From Chamaelirium japonicum (taxonomy: Eukaryota > Streptophyta > Magnoliopsida > Liliales > Melanthiaceae), in the NCBI GenBank assembly GCA_947650365.1, contig OX393557.1, forward strand, positions 29,191,298 through 29,255,297: a stretch of DNA of 64,000 nt. The letters are read 5' to 3'. The notes beneath the pieces were generated by a model. The model ran no database searches, was not told the origin of the DNA, and saw only the letters and a list, made by a program, of their open reading frames with translations. A program made the position numbers and the translations under genes. Positions 46,603-58,130 of this stretch are shown here, one piece after another. How positions within the stretch are numbered: the stretch's first letter is position 1; the number at the start of each line of letters is the position of its first letter.

Positions 46603-46610
46603 TATAAATA
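46603..46610 (+). promoter_or_regulatory. TATA box of the cyclin gene
   Basis: TATAAATA lies 390 bp upstream of the start codon. A start of transcription near 46635 would give a 5' leader of about 365 bp containing a GA microsatellite. Assigned by motif and position only. Confidence 0.5.
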
Positions 46611-46710
46611 CCACAGAGAAACGTCTTTCTTCTCCTTCGGTCCACGCAAAACATCTTCTGATTCCTGAACCGGCCGTCAAAAAGACATCACGGACAGCTG
46701 CGTTTCAAAG

Positions 46711-46713
<3 letters not shown>

Positions 46714-46745
<32 letters not shown>

Positions 46746-46775
46746 GAGACTAGAGAGAGAGAGTAGAGAGAGAGA
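46714..46775. repeat. (GA)n microsatellite in the cyclin 5' leader
   Basis: Interrupted GA tract of about 60 bp between the TATA box and the start codon. GA/CT tracts in 5' leaders of plant genes can bind BBR/BPC factors; whether this one does is not known. Confidence 0.85.
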
Positions 46776-46999
46776 CCCTTTCTCTCTCCTCCTCATCTCC
46801 TCTCCTTCCATGCCACACTCGGAGCCCCCATCAACACCTCCGGTTCCCCTAGCCCAGAAATCACCCGCACCGCCACCTCCTCCATAGCGGTTTCTCGTTC
46901 CTCCGTACCGCCGAGTCGCCGATGCTACACCTCTGACCACCCCACACTTCACCTCCTCCGTCGCCGCGCACCCCACTGCCGCCGGATCTGCCCGTCGCA

Positions 47000-48609
47000 A
47001 TGGCCCTCTCGCCTGACCTCTCCGCATCCTCCATCCTCTACTGCGCCGAGGAAGCCGGGGACGTGGCTTCCTGGGACGACGACGCTTCCGAGTGGGCCCC
47101 GCCGTCCCCCTCCCACCAGGTTCTCGCCAGCAGCACTCCCGTCGCCGCCCTCCTGGAGGCGGAGACGCAACACATGCCCCGCCCGGATTACCTCGCCCGC
47201 ATCCTCGCCCGTTCCCTCGACGCCACCGCCCGCCAGGACGCCGTCAACTGGATCCTCAAGGCACCCATTAAAAACCCCATCCTTTGTTTCCTCCGCTTAT
47301 TGGGGTTTTCCCATTTTTGCCCTATTAACCCATTTATAGCAGGTCCACGAGTTCTACCGCTTCCGCCCAGTTACGGCGTGCCTCTCCGTCAACTACCTCG
47401 ACCGCTTCCTCTCCTCCAACTCGCTCCCGGTAAGGCCCAAACCCCTACCCTCTGTTGCCTCCGTCGCCGGAATCTGTCGCCGTGACGGTTTAGTTTCTGC
47501 TTGAAAGGCTGGGGCCGGCGGTTGGGCTATGCAGCTGCTGTCCGTTGCGTGCGTGTCGGTGGCGGCGAAGATGGAGGAGACGCACGTGCCGCTCATCGTC
47601 GACCTGCAGATCCTGGACCCGCGGTACGTGTTCGAGCCGCGCACCGTCCGCCGCATGGAGCTTCTCCTCTTGTCCGCCGTCCGCTGGCGGATGCGCGCCG
47701 TCACACCGTTCGATTTCCTCGACCCCTTCGCCGCCGCACTCCTCCCCGCCGCCGTCCTCGCCGCCACCCGCCCAGCGTTCCTCTCCCGCGCCGCCCACCT
47801 CATCCTCAGCACCCACCGTGGTAATTGCCACCTTCTCATTAAATTTCCTTTTAACAAATCATTTGTTTTTTTTTTTTCTCAAAAATGCCCCGCATTGTGA
47901 ATTTACACACCATTTGGTACCTTCACGGGCAGTCGTCGATTTTCTGGGTTACCGGCCGTCGTCGATCGCCGCCGCGGCGCTCCTCTGCGCGGCGGGAGAA
48001 ATCCCCGATTCCTCGGCCGGGGACGACGCCGACTCGTCCGGCTGCTTCCACGAGTCTGTCAGCAAGGTAAACTCTAGCTCTTTTGTTTGACGTCTGATTA
48101 CGGTCACCGGTTGTGTGGTTAAGCCCCAGCCTTACCGGTTCGAGCTCCTCACATCTGGTGGCCTCGTGGCTGCTATACGACTGAAAAAAATGGTGGTTGT
48201 AACTCACGGGCGGTGATTGGAATTCAGGCAGTCAATTCAATCCCGACAGAAATTTCAATTGGTGGCAGCTCGAAAATACCGTGCTTTGAATTTTTGTATT
48301 TTTCACTGTTTTCGATGGCAGGAGATGGTGAGGGGGTGTCGCCAGCTAATGGAGGAGTACCTGATCGACACGTGCCCCGCTGCGCCGTGGGCGAAGGCGG
48401 GGCACGAGGCGCCGACCCCGCAGAGCCCCGTCGGCGTGCTGGACGCTGCGGCGTGCGGGAGCTGCGACACCCAGAAGTCTGCGGCGGCGGCGGCCGCGGC
48501 CGAGAACACGGGCCCCGACGGAGGCCGCCCGGAACCACCGGGCAAGCGCCGCCGGCTCATCGAGAGCCCTTGTACAGCAAGTATAGATACGAGCGGTCGT
48601 GGAACGTAG
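47000..48609 (+). CDS. CYCD: D-type cyclin (CYCD), five exons
   Basis: Exons: 47000-47260, 47343-47429, 47508-47820, 47933-48066, 48322-48609 (TAG). They encode about 360 residues, a normal CYCD length. D-type cyclins activate CDKA to phosphorylate retinoblastoma-related protein at G1/S in the nucleus. Residues 13-17 are LYCAE, the LxCxE motif for binding that protein. The cyclin box spans about residues 60-190, with AVNWILK, VNYLDRFLSS, MQLLSVACVSVAAKMEET and VPLIVDLQ. The cyclin C-domain follows (VTPFDFLDPF, YRPSSIAAAALLCAA). Near the end are the plant CYCD phrase SPVGVLDAA and a basic GKRRR (about residues 339-343). GWAMQLL, IAAAALLCAA and the tail resemble CYCD1 most; the subgroup is inference. 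All introns end in AG; introns 2-4 start with GT, but intron 1 appears to start with GC. Very high GC in the exons. No stop or shift, so it appears functional. Confidence 0.92.
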
Positions 48610-48766
48610 AACCTCACTCCACCCATCGAACCCCGTTTCCGTTTTTACCCTCGTAATTTATGATGGATTTTGGATGCGGAGACTAGGGTTTTATGCCCTC
48701 AGCGGACAACGGGAGACTATTTGTAATGTGGTCTTTTGCTACGATTTTTGTCCCCTTTCTATTTAT

Positions 48767-48772
48767 AATAAA
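48767..48772 (+). terminator. Likely polyadenylation signal of the cyclin gene
   Basis: AATAAA about 160 bp after the stop codon, followed by T-rich DNA. Assigned by motif and distance. Confidence 0.5.
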
Positions 48773-48789
48773 TTTTTAAATGAGCGATT

Positions 48790-51390
48790 AAAATTAATCT
48801 TACTACTTAGCAATCTATTGACGGTTTCTGGTGTTCCGTCCCTGATGCCACGACCGACTTTGGTCGCCGGAAAGGTTGTCGTCTCGACGAACCCTGAACC
48901 GGTTCTGCTCTAGAAATTCTGAGACATATTTTGATTAGGGTTTTGTATTTAAACCTGAGAACTTTTGCTAGTCTTATTGGGATGGGATTTCTTTGTCTTC
49001 CCAAAATGCTGCTCTCTCTAATTTAGGTCGAGACATATAGCTTAGGGGTGCGCTTCAAAGAGGTGGTGGTGAGCGAGGGGTAAAATGGGAATAATCTAAC
49101 TTGTTTCCTAATTCCCGATAGGGGTCGGCGTGACGGGCACCCGGGCAGGCCCCTGCTCCACGAAAAACGTACCGCGGGGCCCACCTTCCGGCTGCCACGC
49201 TGCCATTGCGTGGTTAGACGACCTCGTGGAGCTCGAATTATTTAGTATCGGCGGTGTCGACTCCGGATCCTTGATGATTAACCGGGGTGACTTGCTATGG
49301 AAGGTTACGTTCGCCGGTTTCAACCGGTACTTGTGCAGCTTCACACAACGTCGACGTCACGGGAACCTCCTATCGCAGGTGGATTCAGGAGGGTCGTCGA
49401 AATAGGGTAGGGGGGTGACTATCAATGGCTACCCGCTAAGGGCCCTTTCCCGTGATTTCGGCCTCCTCGGAATCGTGCGAGCCAGCTAGTAGGGTGGGAT
49501 CGCATGCGTCCACGTGGAAAGCAATGGTTTGATCCAACGGCGGGACGCCTCTGGCGATAAATCACGTGGCGGGGGCAGTAGGTTTTGCCGCCCACCACCG
49601 GGGACGTGGACGGAAAAGACTCGCTTCGTCGTTTGCATTGGTCATTCTCCCGCCACGGCGCCACCGCGCCTCAACAGTAACTTCACTGCTCGACTTAATT
49701 TACATAGGTTTGTCTAGCCCACCCCCCAACTGCCGTTTTGCTGGAAATAGGCTCAGTTATTTTTTGTATTATTTTTTATTTCGGACTAAAGTAGTCCGAG
49801 ACTTAAAAATGACTTCACTTTTAATTTCAAAAGGATTTGACTTTGCATCACTGATGATCTGTCCTTCCTTTTTATCTTTGATAATTTAGAAAGAGATGTG
49901 GTGCATCTTATTTCAGTGGCCACTATTGGACCATAGGATTAATCCTAGAGGGATGCTAGTACCATAATCGACTGCAGCCCACCACTGGCTGTCAGCATCC
50001 GCCTGCCACCGTCGACCACTGACGAGCACCTTCCACCATCGATGCCACTCCGTCGGTCACCACCTGCTGTCGTCCGCGACGGCCACCACCTGCACCGATC
50101 GCCGGTTGCCTGCCATCGCTGCCTTGTCGGCCACCACCCACGGTGGCCGATGGGGTAGCGTGGGTGGTGGCCAATGGTGATGGCGATGGGTAGTGGTCGA
50201 TGGGTCGTCGACTACCGTGAAATGCTCTAGCACACATGGGTCGTCGTCTTTCACTATGGGTGGTGTCCCGTAGTGAAAGGCGCCAGTGCATTCTACTACG
50301 GTCCGTAGTAAAAGACAATAACACATTCTACTGCGGCTCGCAGTAAATGGCACCAGCGCTCTTAGTGAAAGGCGCCGACGCCTTACACTGAAAGGCACCA
50401 ACGCCTATCACTGCATGCCTGTAGTAGAATGTGCCGGACGGTGGCCGATGGGGCAGTGGGTGGTGGCTAATGGGACAACAAGGGTGGTGGCCAACGGCGA
50501 TGGAGGTAGGTGGTAGCCAATGAGGCGTCTATCATACCGAGCTTGCCTCTGACTCTCATTTCTTCAATTTCTTTCACTATTTTTACATTACACCATCCAA
50601 TTTTTAATTAAAAATTATTGGAGGTACTAACTTCATTTTATCATCGTCTCTAAATGATATCGTAGAGGATCACCTGAGAATGGCAATGCCTCCAGAATCA
50701 CTAAATTCTGATGAGAAACGAAGAAGGTATACCGTACCGAACTTATCACCTGCTCTCATTTCTATCTCTCATTTCTTACCACATATCACCGCCATCGGCC
50801 ACCGACCCCTCGCCACCAGCTCGACGGCAAGAATTCACTAAATACTTTACGCTATGTAAGGACATCAGTAATGAAACATGACATCATCCCAATGATACCC
50901 GACGATAAGAGACGGTTGTAGCGGAAAAAAATTCAAATAGAAAAGATAAACAGTTTGTTTTTTTATTTTGTTTAGAATTTAAGAGTATAATGTTCACAAA
51001 AATGCAACAGCTGTTCTAAAGTTGACATTTGACATGTGTTGAGGGCTTAAAAAAATAATACAAAAAACAACCGGTCAATTTTCGGCAATAAGACAGAGTT
51101 GGCGGCCAATATCGGGAAAACATCTAATTTACGAATGCGCCCTCTGGAACGAGAGCTTTTCTGCTGATTGATTGATGAGTACTATTTGTTGACCCACCTG
51201 GCAGGTAGGTCATCATGAACCGCCGGATCCACTTTATCTGTCATTGTAACACACGTATCACTGCATCCAACGGTTGATATTTGAGGGTCACGGTTACCAG
51301 CCTGTTAGGTGGGTCAAATAAATTGGCCTGACTAATTCGCGGCACTTATTCGTGGCCCAATCGGATGGTAACGCGTGGACGATGAAATGG
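48790..51390. other. Intergenic DNA, no gene recognised
   Basis: ORFs here lack domains. At 49990-50530 there is GC-rich simple-structured DNA with repeated GGTGGTGGCCAATGG and GTAGTGAAAGGCGCC words in both orientations, giving long but meaningless ORFs. The remainder is AT-rich. Confidence 0.5.
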
Positions 51391-51395
51391 TACTA

Positions 51396-51933
51396 AAAGC
51401 ATCTCCAACTGATTCCCCCACTGGCAGTCCTTCCCTACTTTAGGGATCAACCATTCAGCAAATTCGCCATCCGGTTCGCCATGTTCACCAAGTATTTTTG
51501 CCCTCACGAGTAGGTGGTGGGACCCATCAGTCAATCTCGATCTAAAGCTCTTAACTTGGTCGCCCCGAACCAAGGTTTTAGCTTGGTCACCCCGAATCCT
51601 GTCTAAATGAACAGTTTCGGATTGTTGAGATCTAAGGGCACTGGGTGAACCCTAGGGGGGCTCCTATCATAAGGGTCGGATGACTGAACGAGTGGGGACA
51701 GGTGTTGGTTGCTGGATCCTGAATCACAGTATTCCATGGTTCGCGATGACTATTTTAAGTCGTTCGATCTCAATAGCACAACACTCCTCCAATCAAATGG
51801 TATTTATGGTTAATAAAACCAATGTCATTTATGTAAATAGAATGTTGGTAGTTTGATTTTGGTATGTCTAAGAAAATGCCCTCTTTTTGTAGAATAGGGA
51901 ACCAATTATAAGGAATTATGTTAGAGATGCACT
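51396..51933. mobile_element. Possible non-autonomous DNA transposon with GCATCTCYAAC termini
   Basis: The left end AAAGCATCTCCAACTGATTCC and the reverse complement of the right end (AGTGCATCTCTAACATAATTC) match over most of 14-20 bp, a terminus type common in plant MITEs. No transposase and no clear target duplication are seen. About 540 bp long. Confidence 0.4.
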
Positions 51934-52534
51934 AATGGGGCTACATTTAGCCTATGAAACTTATACTGGACTCAACTCTGCTCCAATAACAAAATCGGTC
52001 AGCTGGTAGCACCTATGTGCATGCAAAGGCATAAGCAGCGATTGCAATGCGCAATGACACTTAAGCCACTAGCAGGTAGCACACACATCGATGTCTCTGA
52101 TTCCTCGTCCCATGGTCCAAGCACTTCATGACTGTTACAAGCCAATTTTTGTTACGGGAGAAAAGTTGGAATTTGGCTTATCTCTATTCCTGGGTCCTCT
52201 ATTCCTCATTATTCCTTGCTCTCATGCCTAGGATTGTGATTCAATGGTGCAAATCAATATTCAACTAGGTTCCGTACAGTCTATACGGATACATGGTATT
52301 AGTTGAAAATTGAAGTTTTCAATCTGCATCGTTTAAGCCCGATCTATTGCATGGGAGCAAGGAAAAGCAAGGAATAGAGGCACCAATAATAGAGACAAGC
52401 TGAGCCCGCAAAGTTGAGCCCACGTATGCTACACTTGCTGTCCCGTTATTCCCATTTAATAATCCATGTGGCAAATGATCCCAATTGGGCTATAAGCGAA
52501 GGGTATCAGTGGGTAGCAAAAATGCTAGCCCTAG

Positions 52535-52985
52535 AGATCAGTGCTCTTATTTTGGAAATCTAAAACGCCGCTCAAGACAAGAATATTCATGCTGACTTTT
52601 AAGGACAAGGAACTCACCAAAGCCAACTTGATAAAGCGCAATCACCCAGGCATTCATGACGTATCTTGTCCGTTATGCAATGAGCAAGAGGAGACGATTA
52701 ATCATTTACTGTTCAAGTGCGCTTTCTCTTGAGAAATATGGGAGAACTTCAAGATACGCTTCGATATTTCTTCGCATCCGATGAGCCTTCTTCGTATTTG
52801 GAGTTCATGGTGCAGGAAAAAAGTGCAAACTGATCTTAGAATAACATGGGCTATCTTCTGCTCCCATATTTGCTGGAGTCTGTGCTCTTAACAGAACTCC
52901 GGGGTGTTTGAGAACAAGCACGGCTCCCAGAAGATGGTGATTTTGGAGATTATCAATCTGGTGAAACTTTGGGCCACGACATTAT
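52535..52985 (+). pseudogene. LINE ORF2 tail with zinc-binding (zf-RVT) domain
   Basis: Encodes the plant LINE RT-associated zinc-binding domain: FWKSKTPLKTRIFM, LTKANLIKRNH, then C-P-L-C ... N-H-L-L-F-K-C. After an in-frame TGA the frame continues (ITWAIFCSHICW) to about 52985. The upstream endonuclease and RT are absent, a typical 5'-truncated LINE copy. No poly(A) tail is preserved. Confidence 0.75.
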
Positions 52986-52999
52986 AGGAAACTTAATTA

Positions 53000-54160
53000 G
53001 GGAGATAAAGTCTGTTCTCTTTGTGGATAGTTTAGTTGTTCTCTTTTGATTTTTCTATTAATTTTCTATAAGTACTGCTTTTCTTTGCAATGAACAGATA
53101 GAGCCCCTCCTCCCCCCCCCCAAAGTGAAGATTTTTCAAAAATATAGGACCAATGCATACTTGTTGTGATCACATATTATTTTCTAGCAATGCGAAGGTG
53201 GATGGTGGAACTGGAACAACAAAAGACATCTTAGAGCAGTTCTTTAAAGAGAGAGGGGGTGGTCGTTCTTCTTCGGGGCCTGACTTTCAATCACCCCAAC
53301 CACTGTAGCCTTCCATTTCTTTTCTCTTCAATCCTCTTTGATTTCCTTTCTCTTCTCTTTTTTGTCTCACTTTACTTCTTTTTTTTGTTTTTATGAGGTG
53401 CTCAGTCTTTATGGTCACACCTTGAGTCTTTATGTCCAGCTGGTACTTCATCTCTCTTGTATTGAGAGACATTCACTGTTTAACTCCATGATTTAATCTT
53501 CGGAATTACAAATTTTTTCTTAAGGTCGTTGTGTCTTGTTTGCCCACAGAATTACGAAATCAATAAATAGCAGCCAATGCCACCATGTTTCGATCTCCAG
53601 ACCTCTCTGAGCTCTTGCGATACCGCCCTGTCCTCTGACCGCCTGGCCGGTCTAGCAAGACAAAAAACCCTAAACAAATGGTTGAGTCAAAGTAACATTA
53701 GCATTGCTCCAAGAAAGGAGTAGTACAGAATTAGTGGTTCCATTGTCCATAGTTTTCTATGAGTTTAACAATGCTCCACCCATGTATCAAAGTCCATGGC
53801 ATGAGAAAACCTAGCTAACAACCCTGTTTGACTGTGTCAAAGTCCCCAACCGGGTTGGGCTAATCATCACACCTGTGGGCTCCCCCCCCATGAGACTTTG
53901 CAGTCGCCACCCGATGCTCACTGAGTTATTGTGTTGAAACGCTGCTGTTCTTCGCTCTGTAGTGGCGATCTCTCTGTTGCAAAAGTGAATAGGGAGGAGG
54001 GGGGGGTAGCTTTAAGTCCCTGTCAACTGGGCTGTGCAGCCCTCCAGCAACCTGTTCTTCTTGAAGCGTCCAAAGACAGAGGGGAGCCTGATGGAAAAAG
54101 CTTAGAAGGGCCACTCCCCTGATGAGGCCGGCGCCTACGAGCTGTGAGCCTGTGAGCCTG
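53000..54160. other. Intergenic DNA, no gene recognised
   Basis: T-rich and simple-sequence stretches with short ORFs that show no domain. Nothing else is seen. Confidence 0.5.
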
Positions 54161-54163
54161 TGA

Positions 54164-54165
<2 letters not shown>

Positions 54166-54218
<53 letters not shown>

Positions 54219-54467
54219 CAGCAGGGTCCAGGCTGCATGGAGTGTGTTGGGCCCCTGTGGCGAGGAGCATGTGAGCCGAGGCCTGGCGAGAGCGCAGTGT
54301 AAACGGCCCCACGCCGCTGCTGAGGCTGCAGCAGTAACAGCAGTAAAAGCAGTCTGAAGAATGAACGGAAGCTACAGACCCGAGCAAGAGACAAAACAAA
54401 ATTAACAAACCCCCCCTCCCTCCTCCTCTCTCTCTCTCTCTCTTTCTCTCTCTAAATTAACAAACCC

Positions 54468-54516
<49 letters not shown>
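54166..54516. repeat. (GA)n and (CT)n microsatellites
   Basis: A GA tract at about 54166-54216 and CT tracts at about 54427-54452 and 54474-54516. The phrase CTCTAAATTAACAAACCCCCC just before the last tract is a short direct duplication of AAATTAACAAACCCCCC at 54400. The duplicated unit includes a CT tract. Confidence 0.9.
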
Positions 54517-54517
<1 letters not shown>

Positions 54518-54677
54518 GTTATATGGGCTTAGGTCCGCAGGGAGTCGTAGATCCAAGTAAAGACATGGCCCCCTCCAAATGTCCTTGGGATCTCTGTGGT
54601 CCGACGAGCCCGGGCCCGGCGCAAGATACCCATGTGGGTCGGCCTGCATTACGAGGTGGCTTACTCCACCATCCATG

Positions 54678-55020
54678 TGTTGGGTTAGGCCCACATCAGC
54701 TAAGGGGCTGGGCGACGACTGCTTTATATACCCTCTGGTGGGCCTCCATATACGACCCCCGGTTTTGAGACATGAGGGTATCTACAAATGGTATATCAGA
54801 GCTGGGTGTCACCTAGCTCATTTCGATCGGGCATGTTGGGAATTTGTCTATGTTCCGCATGGGAAGAGGCCCTCGGAGCCTGTTCAGCCCTAGCATTGTG
54901 TGAGTGGAAGATTGTTGGGTTAGTCCCACATCGGCTCGGGGGGTGAGCGATGACTACTTCATATACCCTCTGTTGGACCTCACCTTACGATACGGGTTTT
55001 GGGGTGTTAGAGTATCTACA
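54678..55020 (+). mobile_element. TRIM (SMART-like miniature LTR retrotransposon), 343 bp
   Basis: Two direct terminal repeats, 54678-54786 (109 bp) and 54913-55020 (108 bp), start TGTTGGGTTAG and end GAGTATCTACA or GGGTATCTACA. The inside is 126 bp. Two bases after the left LTR is TGGTATATCAGAGC, the initiator tRNA-Met primer site TGGTATCAGAGC with an extra TA. A purine-rich GTGAGTGGAAGA precedes the right LTR. A perfect 5-bp duplication, CCATG, flanks it at 54673-54677 and 55021-55025. No coding capacity. The two LTRs differ at many positions, so the insertion is old. Confidence 0.9.
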
Positions 55021-55555
55021 CCATGCAGACCTTCAACCTAGTAGAAGTGTGTTTTCATCACCCCTTAAAGGGAGACTTAGCCATAAGTCCTTTTTTAGAG
55101 ATCCTTCTCAGACAAATAATATTTAACTAGTGCTCCAAATCCCTCCCGAAAAGATACATTCTACAACAAGCCCTTTTAGACAATTGTTTGCTTTTTCAAC
55201 CTTGTCAAATAACAAAATTGTCCCTCCGGCCATTACTTCTGTAGCAACTGTATAAATTCGTTACTCTACCAAACCAATTTGATACTCTTTTGCTACAATG
55301 ATTTCACTTTAACAAAATGAATCGATACGGTAAATTGTTACTCTTCAGTGATTTCACTCTAGCTGCTACAATGAAATCGTTTTAGCAAAGTGTAACAATT
55401 TGGCGAATTATTATTCTTACTAAACCGAATTGTTACTCTTGCTACAGTGATTTCAATGTAGCGGCTACAATGTAATCACTGTAGCAAAGAGTATCGATTC
55501 GGTTAATTGTCACTCTTATCAAATCACTGTAGCAACTGCTACATACACTACTAGA

Positions 55556-56150
55556 TCAAAATTTAGAAAAAATGCGTCTCACAGCAATTGTATCCCTACC
55601 CAGGACCAGCACCTGTCGCTGCTCAACAAGATCATCGATCTTGTGCAAAACTGTCTCCTGATTGACTTTCTTCCTCGAGATCCTCTTGTTCCACTCAAAC
55701 CAGACCGTCCAGATGGCGGCTACGACGATGCTATCCCAGCCTCTCCTAATATCCTTGTGCACAAATTTACTATGCCAAGTCGTCCAAAGCGAGTGTAAGG
55801 TTAGAGGTTCCCTCAAGATCCACAACTTTTCTGAGATAGATTTGGCGGAGGAACAAGTCAACAACAAGTGGCCTTGTAGCCCGATCAGCAACACAGATCC
55901 CTCTGCCTCGATCTCCTCCGTCCAAAACTTATTGTACGGTTCAGATGTTCTGTATACGTTGTGATCCAGGGTGCCACCGTTGCCCATGCTGGTCCACGGT
56001 GTGTGCCTGACACTGATAATAATGAGCTGATTTGGGGGAACAATCCATGCACAGTGTACCAAACATCACTGCATACATAAAAGAGGGGGGAGGTACACGT
56101 GGAGGCCCACACAGAGACCTTCATCTCGTGAACACATTGAATGAGAGTTG
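55556..56150 (-). pseudogene. LINE ORF2 C-terminal remnant, copy A
   Basis: An open frame of 168 codons on the minus strand contains the plant LINE tail pattern SIVVAAIWTVWFEWNKRISRKK followed by ETVLHKIDDLVEQRQ. The sequence from 55980 to 56150 matches 58660-58850 closely, so this is one of three related copies. The reverse transcriptase part is missing. Confidence 0.65.
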
Positions 56151-56215
56151 TCCCCTAGATCTGGTCCACACGTGCCACCACCGTTACCGTGCAACGATCG
56201 CTGTGCGTCTATATA

Positions 56216-56463
56216 GGGTTTGTTTGGTTGGAGGGGGTTGGAACCGGCGTTTTCCAACTCACGCGTGGTGCACAAATGGAATGAGTTGGAACTCCACATG
56301 AAAACCGTGGGTACAAACTCAAGCGTTTTCTATACAATCGAAACCTACGGAGGAGATGAAACTCATCTGATCGGGAGCCTCCGCACGGAATCAAATAGCT
56401 GTTTTAGCAGAACACGCATGAGTTAGAGTACACCAATTCCAACTCCCTCCAACCAAATAGACC
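56216..56463. mobile_element. MITE, about 248 bp, Harbinger-like termini
   Basis: Terminal inverted repeats of about 27 bp: GGGTTTGTTTGGTTGGAGGG at the left, and GGTCTATTTGGTTGGAGGG as the reverse complement of the right end, continuing into GTTGGAA on both. A 3-bp ATA flanks both ends. The TTTGGTTGG-type ends and a 3-bp duplication fit PIF/Harbinger MITEs; the family is inference. Confidence 0.7.
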
Positions 56464-56610
56464 ATAAGGAGGTTTTGGTTGCATCAAATTGAACAATACT
56501 CAGGCTCCAACGGGCGAGCTCCAATAGGCTAATGTGGCAATCAATGATTGGACCGTACCCACTTAAAACATGTAAGGTCTACTGAGTACGATTTTGTTCC
56601 AACCTCTTCA

Positions 56611-56749
56611 AAGAGGTTGGAGCATCCCGCTCTCTCTGATGGGTCCATTCCAAGGATATGTTTGTCATTTCATACTGTTTATTATGGTGAAATGATCAAA
56701 AGCCCTCGAGATGGACCAATGAGAGAGAGCGGGATGCTCCAACCTCTTT
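56611..56749. mobile_element. Foldback MITE with 37-bp arms
   Basis: AAGAGGTTGGAGCATCCCGC ... GATGGGTCCA (56611-56647) is the near-perfect reverse complement of 56713-56749 (TGGACCAATGAGAGAGAGCG ... CCAACCTCTT). The loop is 65 bp. No coding sequence. Confidence 0.75.
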
Positions 56750-57410
56750 TAGATAATTGTTGGTTTTTTTAACCCTATCAAATTATAAAATTGTCCCTCC
56801 AGTACTCCTGCTGCAAGACTATCAATTCGTCTCTAGCAAGAGTATTAATTCGTCTGTGGACACCGTACAAGTAGCAATTGCTACAGTGGTTTCACTGAAG
56901 CTGCTGCAGTGAAATCATTATCGCAAAGTGTATCAATTTGGTGAATTGTTATTCTTACCAAACCAAATTGATACTCTTTCCTACAGTGATTTCACTATAG
57001 TAAAGAGTATCAATTTTGTAATTTGTTACTCTTCAGCGATTTCACTCTAGCTAGCAGCTGCTACAATAAAATCATTTTAGCAAAGAGTATCAATTCAGTG
57101 AATTATTATGCTTATTGAACCGAATTGTTACTCTTGCTATAGTGTTTAATTTCATCGTAGTAGATGTTACATTCACTGTGTCAACCAATCGAATTGTTAG
57201 TATTACTCTTATCGAATCGTTACTCTTGTTGGATAGGTAATGGAGGGGTAATTTTTTCATTTGTCAAGGTGTAAAAAGTCAATAATTGCCTAAAACGATT
57301 TGTGGTAGAACCATGTTTTCTAGAGGGATATTACATTAAATACAATTAATGTCGGTCCTTAAAATGGTGGATTAATAAAGCTGACCGTAAAATGAACCAA
57401 CCCCCGGTCG
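56750..57410. other. AT-rich DNA paralogous to 55170-55555
   Basis: Phrases such as ATAAAATTGTCCCTCC, AGTGATTTCACT and AGAGTATCAATT recur in both stretches in the same order, each followed by a LINE tail. This is an older segmental duplication. No gene is seen. Confidence 0.6.
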
Positions 57411-58130
57411 CTAGATCAAAAATTAGAAAAAATGTATCTCACAAGCCATTGAATCCCTGTCTAGGAATAGCATGAGCCATTGCTCAACAAGATCGCCGAT
57501 TTTGCGCAAAACTGTCACTCATTTGCTTGCTTCCTCGAGAAAATCCTCATGTTCCTCTCTAGGCAAATCGTCCTTACGGTGGCTACGACGATGACATCTC
57601 AATCTCTCTTGGCATCTTTGGGCACAAATCTACAATGCCAAGCCGTCCATTGCGAAAGAAAGGTTTGCGGTTCCCTCAAGATCCCCATCTTTCCCCTGGC
57701 GTAATCCCAAATGGGTCAAAAGGGAAAGTCATTAGCAAGTGGTTTCCATTCTCCGGTAGATCTCCACACTAGGGATGGCAACGGTACGGTTTCGGTGCGG
57801 TTTTGGACAAAACCGAAACCGCACCGCACCGCGACGGTGTACCATATGTAAAATTGAAACCGCACCATGCGGTGCGGTGCACCGCGGTTTAACATTATAA
57901 TAGTCTAAACGGTGCCGTTTTTTGCGGTTTTGGGTAAAACCGAAACCGCACCGCGACGGTTTAATATTTTGGCAAACCAAAACCGCAACATGCGGTGCGG
58001 TTTTCCGCGGTTCACGGTTTTAAACCGCACCGTTGCCATCCCTACTCCACACATTGGACAATCGAGGCTGACTATAGTGATTATCCTCTTTTGGAGGTTG
58101 TCCGGGGCCTTGGTGAGGATCTTGTCATGG
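57410..58130 (-). pseudogene. LINE ORF2 tail remnant, copy B (split by a MITE)
   Basis: Minus-strand LINE tail, collinear with copy C (58131-58870). It reads KILTKAPDNLQKR and C-P-M-C, part of the zf-RVT domain, on the left of the MITE-interrupted unit. The hAT MITE at 57770-58044 splits it. Stops and shifts are frequent. Confidence 0.7.
57770..58044. mobile_element. hAT MITE with 8-bp target duplication
   Basis: Ends TAGGGATGGCAACGGTACGG and CCGCACCGTTGCCATCCCTA form inverted repeats. A perfect 8-bp duplication, CTCCACAC, lies at 57762-57769 and 58045-58052. The inside is made of CGGTTTTGG/CCAAAACCG and GCGGTGCGG words in both orientations. The paralogous LINE tail at about 58426 still has the uninterrupted site with one CTCCACAC. 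No transposase. Confidence 0.95.

Noticed and set aside
47393-48626. Other long ORFs overlapping the cyclin gene on both strands
   Set aside because: High GC content leaves shadow frames open. Only the spliced plus-strand frame matches a protein family.
50057-50401. Minus-strand ORFs of about 110 codons
   Set aside because: They come from simple GGTGGTGGCCGATGG-type repeats in both orientations.
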